Source: CAWBRT01 sp963791145 (GTDB taxonomy: Bacteria > Acidobacteriota > Terriglobia > Terriglobales > Acidobacteriaceae). Taken from it: 64,000 nt of DNA. Position 1 is the first letter of the stretch. Every line of letters starts with the position of its first letter. The notes beneath the pieces were generated by a model. The model was not told the DNA's origin and did no database searches. It was given only the letters and a program-made list of their open reading frames with translations. The position numbers and the translations under genes are program-made. Of the stretch, positions 9,759 through 18,122 are shown piece by piece. Location of the stretch: positions 682,001 to 746,000 of the forward strand of contig CAWBRT010000011.1 of the NCBI GenBank assembly GCA_963791145.1. The letters are read 5' to 3'.

Positions 9759-10464
9759 TCAGGCTTCCCGGAAGAGCCGTCCTGCGCCCGGCAGGCAGCG
9801 GCGGTCGCCGATCTTGCGCAGCAACTTCCAGAGTGAACACATGTTGCTGGTCAGCACCGGCTTGCCCAGCTTGTTTTCCAGCAGCTCGATGATCTCCAGC
9901 GTGCGGAAATTCGAGCAACTAATAAAGATCGCCTGCGAAGCAGGGCGGTCGACTTCGGCGGCCAGCTCGGCGTTCTGCTCCGGCGTGAAGGTGGAATGCG
10001 CCGATGTACCCAAGCCCTTGAGCGCCACCACTTCGACACCGAAGGCCTTCAGATATTCAGCCAGTTTGTCGTTCAGCCAGGGCTCGTAGGGCGAGGCCAC
10101 GCTGATCCTGGTGGCGTTGATCGCCCGCAAAGCATCGACCACGGCCGCGGCCGCCGCTACGCCGGGAAGGCCGGTGGCCTCCTCGATCTCGCGGATGATC
10201 TCCGTGATCGTGCCCGGTGCCTTTGATAAAGCCGCCGGCCAGGCAGCCGTAGCAGATCGCCTGCACCTTGGCCTGTGCCAGCAGCTTGGCCGCGCCTGGA
10301 ACCTCCTTGCCCATGCGGGTGAAGTTTTCTTCATCATCAGCGGTGATGCGCAGGCGCATGGAGTGCACCGAAATGGACGGCGCCAGCACACGCTGAAACT
10401 CATACTCATTGACTGTGTTCCACGATGGAACGATCAGCCCAAGCTTCTTTTCCCAGGGTGTCAT
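9759..10464 (-). CDS. Maleate isomerase / Asp-Glu racemase superfamily enzyme, frameshifted
   Basis: A two-cysteine cofactor-free isomerase or decarboxylase (maleate isomerase, arylmalonate decarboxylase, Asp/Glu racemase superfamily). The first active-site region ICYGCLAGG (Cys71/Cys74) is in the 5' frame; the second, IFISCSNFRTLE, is in the 3' frame. The frame breaks near 10212 after FIKGTG, and the partner frame continues with ITEIIREIEEATGLP. The complete length (about 235 residues) is normal. ATG 10464 is preferred to 10470 because aggag lies six bases before it. It sits nine bases after the amidohydrolase stop and before the MFS gene, forming a three-gene unit. The maleate-type assignment rests on the paired cysteines; the exact substrate is inferred only as a dicarboxylate. 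Confidence 0.78.
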
Positions 10465-10473
10465 CGCCATCTC

Positions 10474-11352
10474 CTAGAACTTGAACAGTTCTTGCGGATT
10501 GTCCGCCAGTATCCGCGCCCTGATCTTCTCGTCCGGAACCCAATCCAGCAGCAGGTCGAAAAGTTCGGTAGTGTTGGGCATCTTGCCCTTCATCATCACG
10601 TGCGGCCAGTCGCTGCCCCAGAGAATGCGGTCCGGGCGCACCTTGACGAGTTCAGCGACCAGCGGAACCACCTCAGGATACGGTGGTTGCTGAGCCGAGA
10701 TGCGATAGCCGCCAGTGAGTTTGATCCAGCAACGGCCGGTGCGGAACAGGCGCAGCAAGGCCTGGAAGGCAGGCTGCTGCACTCCGCCCTCGGAGGCGCG
10801 AATCAGACCGATATGGTCGATGAGATAGTCCGTCGGCAGCTTGGCAATGCGGCTCTCCAACTCGATCAGGTTGGCGGGCCGCAGCAGGAACTGGACGTGC
10901 CAGCCCATATCTTTCACCCGCGCCGAGAACCGCTCCAAGTCACTCAGCGGAAGGCCGCCGATGTGCGCCAGGATGAAGCGCACGGCGCGCGCTCCGGCAT
11001 CATGCAGCCGCCGCAGTTCCTTGTCCGTAACCGAAAACGGAACCACCACGACCAGGCGTGTAGGGACGCCCAGTTGCGGCGCCGACTCCACCATGCAGGT
11101 ATTGTCCTCGCCGTAGACGCTGGGCTGAATCAACACGGCCCGCTGAATGCCGAGGGTGTCAAACAGCTTGCGGCACATCGAAGGCACGGCGTCGGGCGGC
11201 GTGTACTCGCGCTCTTCGACGTACCCGTAGCGGGCCTCCGGTCCCAGGATGTGGAAATGGGTATCGGTCGCTCCCGCGGGCGCCTTCAGGCGCGGTGGAC
11301 GGGGATTGGGATCGGGGCCTTGGCATGGCGGAGCTTTAACGCTGCTGCTCAT
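10474..11352 (-). CDS. Amidohydrolase family protein (COG3618, LigI-like)
   Basis: A 292-residue TIM-barrel hydrolase of the amidohydrolase 2 group, related to 2-pyrone-4,6-dicarboxylate lactonase (LigI). Visible are the metal or active-site motifs DTHFHILGP after a 27-residue lead, RFILAHIGG, DYLIDHIGL and the strand-8 motif ILWGSDWPH. Length is typical. The start has aagga ten bases upstream. It heads a likely operon with the maleate-isomerase-like gene and an organic-acid MFS carrier, which supports lactone or unsaturated dicarboxylate breakdown, as in aromatic-acid meta cleavage. No LigJ/LigK-type gene is next to it, so full protocatechuate 4,5-cleavage is not shown. Confidence 0.82.
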   Translation of the reverse strand: MSSSVKAPPCQGPDPNPRPPRLKAPAGATDTHFHILGPEARYGYVEEREYTPPDAVPSMCRKLFDTLGIQRAVLIQPSVYGEDNTCMVESAPQLGVPTRLVVVVPFSVTDKELRRLHDAGARAVRFILAHIGGLPLSDLERFSARVKDMGWHVQFLLRPANLIELESRIAKLPTDYLIDHIGLIRASEGGVQQPAFQALLRLFRTGRCWIKLTGGYRISAQQPPYPEVVPLVAELVKVRPDRILWGSDWPHVMMKGKMPNTTELFDLLLDWVPDEKIRARILADNPQELFKF

Positions 11353-11549
11353 AATTCACCAGTCCTTTCCATCTCGGTTCGCAATTGGTTCGCAATCGAC
11401 GATTGTGCAGCGTGCCAGGCACCGCAGGCAAGCAGTTAATTCAGCGAAAGCCATCCGCGCTCCGGCAACTCCGGGCCGGCCGCGAACCGCGTGTATCAAC
11501 TCTGGACCCGCTCCCGTCCGGCTGCGTTCGCTCAATGAAGGAAGGCTAA

Positions 11550-11755
11550 TTCCCTCAGGGGCTAAAGCCAGATTTTAATTAGCTCCGAACGGCATGGCTA
11601 AAGAGGCTGCGGAAAAACAGATTTCGGATCGGATGGGACTACAAGATATTGTTAATTGATCTTAATGGTACCCACATCCATAGCGCCTCGCTTGTTGCTT
11701 CGGCGCGTTTTTCCGCAGCCTGTAAAGCCATGCCCTTTCAAAGCACAGTTATCAA
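11550..11755. repeat. Palindromic repeat A, interrupted copy
   Basis: Blocks 'ttccctcaggggctaaagcc', 'ggcatggctaaag' and 'taaagccatgccctttcaaa' are those of the dispersed A repeat seen also near 30871/32278, 41598, 46901 and 57751. Here the block is split after 'ggcatggctaaag' by the miniature element. Its outer arm 'caaacaagct' matches the arm of the element at 23727-23920. Confidence 0.75.
11604..11722. mobile_element. Miniature inverted-repeat element (119 bp) with target duplication
   Basis: A perfect 15-base terminal inverted repeat: aggctgcggaaaaac (11604-11618) against gtttttccgcagcct (11707-11721). It is flanked by a five-base direct repeat, taaag, at 11599-11603 and 11723-11727. Removing the element plus one taaag restores the uninterrupted repeat A text 'catggctaaagccatgcc'. 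It is too short to encode a transposase, so it is probably moved in trans. Confidence 0.8.
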
Positions 11756-11766
11756 ACAAGCTCTAA

Positions 11767-12279
11767 TTACTTCTTGAACAGGTCAGGCCGATAAGCCGCG
11801 ATGTCGGGGAACTCCACGAATTCCACGTAGTTCCCTTCCGGGTCGAGCGTATACAGCGCAAAGACTCCTGGGCGGACTTCGACCGGCTCTTCGCTGACCA
11901 GCTTCACCTTATAGGCCTTGAGCCGCGCCACCATCTCTGACATGTTGTCGATGATGAAGGTGAAGTAAGCGAGCCCGTGCCGCTGGTAGACCCACTCGGG
12001 CACGGGATTCCGCACGGGAGGCACCTTTGGCTGCACCAGCTTCACACGCTCGCCATAGGGGGTCTGCATGCGCACGATGCGGTAACCGTGCGGAGTGGCG
12101 CGGAACTTCGTGCTCATCTCCGGCGTGGTCTCGGCGTCGGAGACCAGCTTCAGGCCGAGGACTTCGGTGTAGAACTTCAGCATGCGCTCCATGTCGATGC
12201 AGACGATACCCGGCTCCAGCGGAGCTACCATCTTCAACGTCCAGGGCTCCTTCGTTTGTGCCACACCAGGTTTTTCCAT
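11767..12279 (-). CDS. VOC superfamily protein (glyoxalase/bleomycin-resistance/dioxygenase fold)
   Basis: A 170-residue protein with two beta-alpha-beta-beta-beta modules: VAPLEPGIVCIDMERMLKFY near the start and GLAYFTFIIDNMSEMVARL in the second half, ending TLDPEGNYVEFVEFPD, which carries the conserved metal-ligand glutamate region. It could be a lyase, isomerase or ring-cleaving dioxygenase; the sequence alone does not say. The start has aagga upstream. It stands alone between two repeat-filled gaps, on the same strand as its neighbours, so it may have its own promoter. Confidence 0.78.
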   Translation of the reverse strand: MEKPGVAQTKEPWTLKMVAPLEPGIVCIDMERMLKFYTEVLGLKLVSDAETTPEMSTKFRATPHGYRIVRMQTPYGERVKLVQPKVPPVRNPVPEWVYQRHGLAYFTFIIDNMSEMVARLKAYKVKLVSEEPVEVRPGVFALYTLDPEGNYVEFVEFPDIAAYRPDLFKK

Positions 12280-12687
12280 GTTGAGTTCCTTTATCCCGGC
12301 GAATTCAGCTCCAGGTTAGGCCATTCAGTTCTTTGAATTACTTGATCTTCTCGAAGGCGCGCGGCTCCAGAGCGTGTGTGAGAATCGCTCGCCCCTGCGG
12401 GGCTCGACTATTTACTCCACTTTAGCCAGGGCTGACGCTCTGGGCTATTATCTTTCTGCCCGCTTCGCGGGCGAGTTCTTGTGGGCTTTGTACCACTCGA
12501 CATCAGCAAAATCAGTTCTCACACACGTTCTAAAGCCCCATTTCGCCGCTTCAGGGCACGGCCGAGACCATGCCCTTCCATGGGTGATACAAACAGGATC
12601 TGGCAACAGGTTTCCCGGGGCCTACTCACCGCCAAGTCTCAGCTTCCGGCTCAGGCGCCGGAAGCCGAGAACTGGAAGGGTTCGGGA
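12280..12687. other. Intergenic region with a miniature element
   Basis: There is no supported gene in these 408 bases; plus-strand open frames here have no recognisable features. The core 12369-12531 is an inverted-repeat element. The remainder (12532-12687) has A-repeat-like words (taaagcccca ... catgcccttcc) and then unstructured sequence up to the TPP-enzyme stop. Confidence 0.5.
12369..12531. mobile_element. Candidate MITE with ends resembling the local IS1182 element
   Basis: The terminal arms agagcgtgtgtgagaa (12369-12384) and ttctcacacacgttct (12516-12531) pair at 15 of 16 positions. The right end read inward, gtgtgagaactga, matches 12 of 13 bases of the right terminus of the IS1182-type element at 30925-32277. 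Inside are smaller hairpins (gcccctgcggggc, cccgcttcgcggg). No coding capacity. Confidence 0.6.
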
Positions 12688-14484
12688 TTACTTATCCTCT
12701 CCCCAGCCGAAGTTGGGCAGAGGCGGTGGAATCGGCGGCAGCTCCCAGCTTCCGCTGGCCAGTTGCTTATTGTTGCGTTCGACACGGACGTCGAGCACCG
12801 TCGGCCGATTGGAGGCGATGGCGGCTTCAAGCTGCGGCGCCAAATCCCCGGGCTTCTCCACCGTAACGCCGTCGGCGCCCATCGAGCGCGCCATGGCAGC
12901 GTAGTCGGCCGAGAAGAGCTTGCCCTTAGGATCGGTGAAAGCGCAGGCCAGCTCGCGGGTCTTGCCGAAGAAGCCCATCTGCTGGTCGCGGATGACCCCG
13001 TACCCGTAGTTGTTCCACACCAGCCACACCTGCGGGATGTTGTACTCGACCGCCGTCAGCACGGCGCTGGGCCACATGGCGAAGCCGCCGTCGCCGCAGA
13101 CGGAAACGACCGGACGATCCGGCGCCGCCAGCTTGGCGCCGAGTCCAGCGCACACTCCGAAGCCCATGGAGGCGAAGCCCCAGGTCTGCAGGAAGGTGCG
13201 CGGCCGGCGCGCCTCCCAATCCGAGACCAGCCAGTTGTGATGACCGCCCACGTCGGAGAGCACGATGCCATTGTCGGGCACCACGCGGCGCAGGTCAGCA
13301 ACGACGCGCGCAGCAGCAATGGGAACCGCATCGGAGCTCTTCGCCTCCGTGGTGGCCGCTACCCACTTCTTCCGCCAAGCGTCGATGCGGCTTAACCAGG
13401 GGCCGCGCCGTGAAGACACGTCCTTCTTGTAGGCGAGCAGTTGCTCCAGCACGATTCGCGCGTCGCCAATGATTCCGATTGCCGGCTGGAAGTTGCGGCC
13501 GAGCTCATTGGAATCGATGTCAACGTGGATCAGCTTGGTCGGCGGGAAGCTGTAGGTCATTCCCGGCAACCAGGCGCTGGTGGCGCGGTCGTCAAAGCGC
13601 GTGCCGAGAGCCAGAATTACGTCGGCGTTGCGGCAGGCGGCGTTGCACATCAACGGGCCGTTGCGTCCGGTCGCACCCAGGTGTAGAGGATGCTTTGCGT
13701 CGAAGGTTCCCTTGCCAAACGGCGTGGTCGCCACCGGAATGGAGAAGGCTTCGGCGAAGGCCACGAGCGCCGCCTCGGCGTTGCTCAACTCGACGCCATG
13801 GCCGACGACAATCACCGGGCGCTCGGCTTCCAGCAGCAGCTTCGCTGCCTGAGCTATAGCCGCGGGATCGCCGGCCGGGCGCTTCCACTCGAGCGTCGGC
13901 CAATCGGCTTCACGCGCCGCCGCGACTTCGTCCACCGGCTCCACAAACAGGTTCAGCGGAACATCGAGGTGCACCGGGCCAGGCCGTCCGTTGGTCATCA
14001 GGGCAAACGCCTGCCGCATCGCCAGCGGCAGCATTTCGCCCCGCGTCGGCTGAAAACTCCGCTTCACGTAAGACCGCAATACGGTGATGAAATCGCCCTG
14101 AAAGTAGCGTCCGCTCTCCTGGAAGGGGCCGCGGTTCCACTGGGTTGTGGGCACGTTGCCGGTGATGAGCAGCATGGCCGAAGAGTCGGCGAAGGCGCCG
14201 GCGATGGCCGCCACCATATTGGCCGAGCCAGGGCCGCATGAGGATAAGGTCGCGACCGGTCTTTGCTTGATGCGGAAATAGCCATCGGCCATGAACGCCG
14301 CAATCGCTTCATGATGCACCGAGATCATCTTGATCTCGTTCTGCCGATCATAGAGGCCATCCAACATCCCCAGATCCCCGTGGCCACACAGACCGAAAAC
14401 GTAAGGCACTTTCTGTTTTACGAGAAAGTCCGCAATGTAGGCCGCGCCCTTGGCAGGCTGCAGCTTTGCGCCAGTTCCGCCCAT
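12688..14484 (-). CDS. Thiamine-diphosphate-dependent enzyme (acetolactate synthase/decarboxylase family)
   Basis: A 598-residue three-domain TPP enzyme. The N-terminal PYR domain has the catalytic glutamate in SVHHEAIAAFMADGYFR; a central Rossmann domain follows (about 200-335); the C-terminal PP domain has the Mg-TPP motif beginning VCGDGGFAM and closing NNYGYGVIRDQQ. Length fits acetolactate synthase, oxalyl-CoA decarboxylase, benzoylformate decarboxylase and relatives. No small regulatory subunit gene is adjacent, which argues against a biosynthetic acetolactate synthase and for a catabolic 2-oxo-acid decarboxylase or carboligase. A ggag lies about ten bases before the ATG. Its aldehyde product could feed the AOR encoded downstream. 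Confidence 0.82.
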   Translation of the reverse strand: MGGTGAKLQPAKGAAYIADFLVKQKVPYVFGLCGHGDLGMLDGLYDRQNEIKMISVHHEAIAAFMADGYFRIKQRPVATLSSCGPGSANMVAAIAGAFADSSAMLLITGNVPTTQWNRGPFQESGRYFQGDFITVLRSYVKRSFQPTRGEMLPLAMRQAFALMTNGRPGPVHLDVPLNLFVEPVDEVAAAREADWPTLEWKRPAGDPAAIAQAAKLLLEAERPVIVVGHGVELSNAEAALVAFAEAFSIPVATTPFGKGTFDAKHPLHLGATGRNGPLMCNAACRNADVILALGTRFDDRATSAWLPGMTYSFPPTKLIHVDIDSNELGRNFQPAIGIIGDARIVLEQLLAYKKDVSSRRGPWLSRIDAWRKKWVAATTEAKSSDAVPIAAARVVADLRRVVPDNGIVLSDVGGHHNWLVSDWEARRPRTFLQTWGFASMGFGVCAGLGAKLAAPDRPVVSVCGDGGFAMWPSAVLTAVEYNIPQVWLVWNNYGYGVIRDQQMGFFGKTRELACAFTDPKGKLFSADYAAMARSMGADGVTVEKPGDLAPQLEAAIASNRPTVLDVRVERNNKQLASGSWELPPIPPPLPNFGWGEDK

Positions 14485-14774
14485 AGGATGAAAGCTCCTT
14501 TCAAATCAAAGCCGGCCTCGCCCGACCCCAGCAATGCAAATTCGGCATTGCCGGGGACCCCGGGTGATGCTCGCCCCGCAACAGCCGACACGGCAATTCC
14601 GTTGTGCCAATTGGTGCTCCGAGCCAGCGTGAATGCGTCTTTGTGGTTGGAATGATACCGCGTTTAACGGGGGAAGCCCACCATTGAATTCAGGTAAATA
14701 CAGGAGTTCAAGGGGTGAAATCAGAAGTTCATGATATGGAACTTGGTACTAAGAATTCTTCTACTGCGCCGCGG

Positions 14775-15284
14775 CTAGGCGGGATTCACCTTTTTCGAGG
14801 AGCGGCTGATGTCACCGAGATCGTGTTTCGTCATCTGCTTGGTGGCAAACATGATCTGGCCGGTGTGCACGGCAAAGTGCTCCACCACGGTGAAGATGTT
14901 CTCTAGCACCATCCGGTCATAGCCGGGCTTGGGTGTGGGCTCGGTGAGGCGTCCAGGGGGAAGTTGGTGCAAGACGTCCGCAGCCTGGGAGATGACCGCT
15001 TGGAGTTGGCGCCGCAGTTCTTCCGGCGAGCGGCTGAGGGCGGAATCGAATTCCGCGTCACGGTTGCGCGAGCTGGGTCCACCATGGCCGAGCGCCAAGG
15101 TAACGCGCTCGTGCACGTTTCCGCAGAGATGGACAACCAGGTTGCCGACGGCGTTCTGCACTTCGCTTCGCCACCAGACCTGCTCCGGCGACAGACGGCC
15201 TAAGCACTCGTCGATCCAGGCGGCCAGCGTTTGCAGGCGTGTGCTGGAGTAACGAAGGAAAAGCGCGCCGACATTGTTATCCAT
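14775..15284 (-). CDS. DinB-like / DUF1572 four-helix protein
   Basis: About 169 residues with the DinB/YfiT metal-binding four-helix pattern: a first helix LQTLAAWIDECLGRLSPEQVWWR, the mid segment NAVGNLVVHLCGNVHERV with the first histidine, and FTVVEHFAVHTGQIMFATKQM with the closing histidines. Such proteins include thiol S-transferases and many of unknown role. The frame is open to 15380, but family similarity starts at MDNNVGALFL, so ATG 15284 is used. It lies upstream of the TPP gene on the same strand, 290 bases away, so joint transcription is uncertain. Confidence 0.75.
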   Translation of the reverse strand: MDNNVGALFLRYSSTRLQTLAAWIDECLGRLSPEQVWWRSEVQNAVGNLVVHLCGNVHERVTLALGHGGPSSRNRDAEFDSALSRSPEELRRQLQAVISQAADVLHQLPPGRLTEPTPKPGYDRMVLENIFTVVEHFAVHTGQIMFATKQMTKHDLGDISRSSKKVNPA

Positions 15285-15418
15285 GGCCGCAGTGTAGCTG
15301 GAGGAACGGGGACTGTCCAGCGACCTCCGAGAGTTCCTATCCGGCTTGGCTTTGAAGGACTGGAAGGCCGCGAAGAACAAAAAGCATCGAGGCCACGCAG
15401 ATGGCGGAAACGCTTCGC

Positions 15419-17509
15419 TTAGGACGGGGGCGGGCTGGAGGCTGTCCTGGCGATGACCGGCGACATGGCGGCAAACTGCTGGTGTCTTCCGCCGCTTTCC
15501 CGTACCGCCAGAAGTTGCGAAACCGGATCAGCGCTGGGACGGCCCAGCAGGTATCCCTGTACCTCATTGCCGCCGAGCTCCCGGATCATCTCCAGTTGAT
15601 CCAGCTTTTCGATGCCTTCGATGATCACGCGCATGCCGAGATTGTGCGCCAGCGCGATCAGGGAGGTAACCATGGCCCGCGATTGCGGCCGCACGTTCAG
15701 TTCGCTGACGAAGGCGCGGTCGATCTTCAAGGCGTTAAAAGGCAGAGTCGGCAAGTAGCTCAGGCAGGAGTAGCCGGTGCCGAAATCGTCGATTGCCAGG
15801 CTAACTCCGAGCGCTTTGAGGCGCTTCATCTTCTCGGCCGCGGTCTTGAAGCCGTTCAACATGACCGACTCGGTAAGCTCGATCTGGAGCAGATGCGGCT
15901 CCAGCCTGGTGCGCTCGAGGATGCCGATGACTTCCTGCAGGAAGCTGTCACGGGCGAACTGAATGCTGGAGACGTTGACCGCTACCTGAATCGGATACGG
16001 CGAGAGGGACTGCCATTTCACTGCTTCGTGGCAGGCCTGTTCCATGACGAAAGCGCCCAGCGGAATGATGATTCCGCTTTCCTCGGCGATGGGAATGAAC
16101 TTGGCCGGGGAAATGGTTCCCAGGGTTGGATGGAACCAGCGGGCCAGCGCTTCGAATCGGGTCAGGCGGTGCGAAGCAACATCGAATTCGGGCTGGTAGT
16201 GCACGCAGATCTCTTTCCGGTCGATCGCGCCCCGAAGCTGGGTCTCGAGGTTCAAGCGTTCCCGCATGGCGGAGCCGAGCTCGGGAGTGAAGTAACTGAT
16301 CGCGTTCTTGCCGTTCCGCTTGGCGGCATACATGGCGGTGTCGGCTTTTTGCAGCAGGTCGACGGGATCGCCGGCGTCCTTGGGAAAAACACTGATACCG
16401 ACGCTGGCGCTGATGGTGATTTTGTGATCGTTGATCAGGAAAGGAGCGCCCATGGCCTCCAGCAATCCTTGCGCGACCACGGCCGCATCGTCGATGTCAC
16501 GCAGGTTGGCCAGAATCACCGTGAACTCATCGCCGCCGATGCGGGCCAATGTATCGGACTCGCGAACGCGCGATCGCAGGCGCTCCGAGAGTTCGCCAAG
16601 CAGGACATCGCCAAAGGTATGTCCCAGGCTGTCGTTCACCAACTTAAAACCATCGAGATCGATATACAAAAGGGCGAGCGTCTGCGATTCACGTTTGGCT
16701 ATCGCCAGACTGTGGGCCAGCCTGTCGGCCAGCAGTCTGCGATTGGGCAATCCCGTGAGCTCGTCGTTGAGGGCCTGGTGTTGCAGCTTTGCCTCGGCAT
16801 TCTTCTTGGCCAAGTCGCGTTGCTCGAGCTCCGCCAGCATGGTGTTAAAGTCGCTTCCAAGCTGCGCGATTTCGTCACCTCCGAGAACTGAGACTCTGGC
16901 CGTGAAGTTCTGCTCCACGGTCACCTTGTGCATGGCGCGCGCCAGGTCGGAAATAGGCCGGGAAATTCTGCGCTGTAGAAACGTGGCCGCCGTTCCGCCC
17001 ACCATCAGCGCTACCAGAAGCAAGGCGCTGACTACCGACAGCAACTGCCGCCACCTCTTCTGCAGCTCCTGCAGATCCGACTGCAAGAACAGGGTTCCGA
17101 TGGTCTCATCGTGGCGCATCACGGGGCGGACTACGCTGGAGTACTCTTTCTCCAGCGGCGGCAGTTGGGCGAACTTTGCCGGACAGCTCGCCGGATCCGC
17201 CTGACGCTGATATTGGGCGAACACGTTCCCCGAGCTGTCATAAAGGCAGGCGGATACGACCGGGGACTCCGCTTCCAATGCCCCCAGAACTTCCCGGGCC
17301 GCAAGGCGGTCGTTAAAGGTAATGGCGGCCGTCGAATTCTGTCCGACAATGTCGGCCAGGGTAGTGAGGTGGTCATGCAGCACGGCCCGGGAACTGACAT
17401 CGTCGAAGGCCAGAAACGCCGCTGTCAGCGTGGCCAGGGCCATGCCGCTGGCCAGCAGGACCAGGGTTGTTATCTTGCGCGCGAAATTGCCTTTGCTCAG
17501 GATTTGCAT
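15419..17509 (-). CDS. Membrane GGDEF-EAL protein with CHASE8-like sensor and HAMP
   Basis: A 696-residue bifunctional c-di-GMP protein in the inner membrane. Helices at about 13-35 and 156-178 bracket a periplasmic CHASE8-like sensor; a HAMP domain follows (179-232). The diguanylate cyclase site is intact (RIGGDEF, 325-329), with an inhibitory-site RESD (316-319) five residues before it. The EAL domain is also complete: RFEALARW (EAL 453-455), LTES, IDDFGTGYS, LKIDRAFV, IEGIE, QGYLLGRP. Both activities are possible. It starts two bases after the YfiR stop, so it is the output of a TonB receptor-YfiR-sensor unit, in which YfiR-type periplasmic proteins normally restrain the cyclase. Confidence 0.93.
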   Translation of the reverse strand: MQILSKGNFARKITTLVLLASGMALATLTAAFLAFDDVSSRAVLHDHLTTLADIVGQNSTAAITFNDRLAAREVLGALEAESPVVSACLYDSSGNVFAQYQRQADPASCPAKFAQLPPLEKEYSSVVRPVMRHDETIGTLFLQSDLQELQKRWRQLLSVVSALLLVALMVGGTAATFLQRRISRPISDLARAMHKVTVEQNFTARVSVLGGDEIAQLGSDFNTMLAELEQRDLAKKNAEAKLQHQALNDELTGLPNRRLLADRLAHSLAIAKRESQTLALLYIDLDGFKLVNDSLGHTFGDVLLGELSERLRSRVRESDTLARIGGDEFTVILANLRDIDDAAVVAQGLLEAMGAPFLINDHKITISASVGISVFPKDAGDPVDLLQKADTAMYAAKRNGKNAISYFTPELGSAMRERLNLETQLRGAIDRKEICVHYQPEFDVASHRLTRFEALARWFHPTLGTISPAKFIPIAEESGIIIPLGAFVMEQACHEAVKWQSLSPYPIQVAVNVSSIQFARDSFLQEVIGILERTRLEPHLLQIELTESVMLNGFKTAAEKMKRLKALGVSLAIDDFGTGYSCLSYLPTLPFNALKIDRAFVSELNVRPQSRAMVTSLIALAHNLGMRVIIEGIEKLDQLEMIRELGGNEVQGYLLGRPSADPVSQLLAVRESGGRHQQFAAMSPVIARTASSPPPS

Positions 17510-17510
17510 A

Positions 17511-18122
17511 TCAGTTCCCGGCCCCCGGCTTGTTATTTACCAGCATGGCAAGTTGCAAAAGGCGCGAACTGAGCTTGAGATGGGCTTCGGTCACCGCCTC
17601 CAGGTTGACCTGGATCTGAACGTGGTTTTCAACCGTCACCAGCCCGATCATGCCGCCATCCCTGGCAAATGAATCGGCATCCCCCACGGTCAAGATACCG
17701 GCGCGGCGAACCTTCTCCAGCACTTCCCTGTTCTTTTTCTGTGATCGAAAAGAGATGAAGAGCAGGTGGCAGCGCGTCAACGCCGCGTCGTCCGGGGAAA
17801 GCATGATCACTTCGATCGGTCTGGAATCGCTTTTTTTTCCGGACACCATCTCCTTCAGGATGGAGCCCATCGGTCCATCGCCGACGACCCCGATCAACAA
17901 GGTGCCGGTCGATTGCGGCCACTCCACATACTCGGTCAGGTTGTAGACAAACGCGGCTTTCACCTCCAAGTCGTTGTGCACCTCGGCCGCCAGTACAACC
18001 GGCGCCCATAACAGGAGCAAGAGCAACACGGCACAACCTCGCGGCTGAACAAGCACGGCCGCCGGGAATGGCTTAGGCGATCGGCCCTGGGCAACGCTGC
18101 CGGTATGTGGCGATCGGGTCAT
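17511..18122 (-). CDS. YfiR family (DUF4154) periplasmic regulator
   Basis: A 203-residue secreted protein. A signal peptide follows a basic lead (CAVLLLLLLWAPVVLA, residues about 30-45). The mature part begins with family sequence EVKAAFVYNLTEYVEWP, then LLIGVVGDGPMG, a central SRPIEVI and the closing IQVNLEAVTEAHLKLSSRLL. YfiR proteins bind the periplasmic part of diguanylate cyclases and silence them. Its ATG overlaps the stop of the TonB-receptor remnant (ATGA, 18119-18122), and it ends two bases before the GGDEF-EAL gene, so the three are translationally coupled. Confidence 0.88.
   Translation of the reverse strand: MTRSPHTGSVAQGRSPKPFPAAVLVQPRGCAVLLLLLLWAPVVLAAEVHNDLEVKAAFVYNLTEYVEWPQSTGTLLIGVVGDGPMGSILKEMVSGKKSDSRPIEVIMLSPDDAALTRCHLLFISFRSQKKNREVLEKVRRAGILTVGDADSFARDGGMIGLVTVENHVQIQVNLEAVTEAHLKLSSRLLQLAMLVNNKPGAGN

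Larger units (their letters stand above)
11353..11766. other. Intergenic region with a nested repeat
   Basis: There is no gene. The region contains one copy of palindromic repeat A (about 11550-11755) interrupted by a 119-base miniature element (11604-11722). The stretch 11353-11540 is the leader of the amidohydrolase gene on the minus strand; no clear promoter is seen. Confidence 0.5.

Noticed and set aside
10111..11439. A 442-residue plus-strand frame opposite the amidohydrolase
   Set aside because: The minus strand has DTHFHILGP and WGSDWPH motifs; the plus product has none.
15401..16891. A 496-residue plus-strand frame opposite the GGDEF-EAL gene
   Set aside because: The sense strand carries every GGDEF and EAL motif; the antisense product is Gln/Ala/Gly-rich with no domain.
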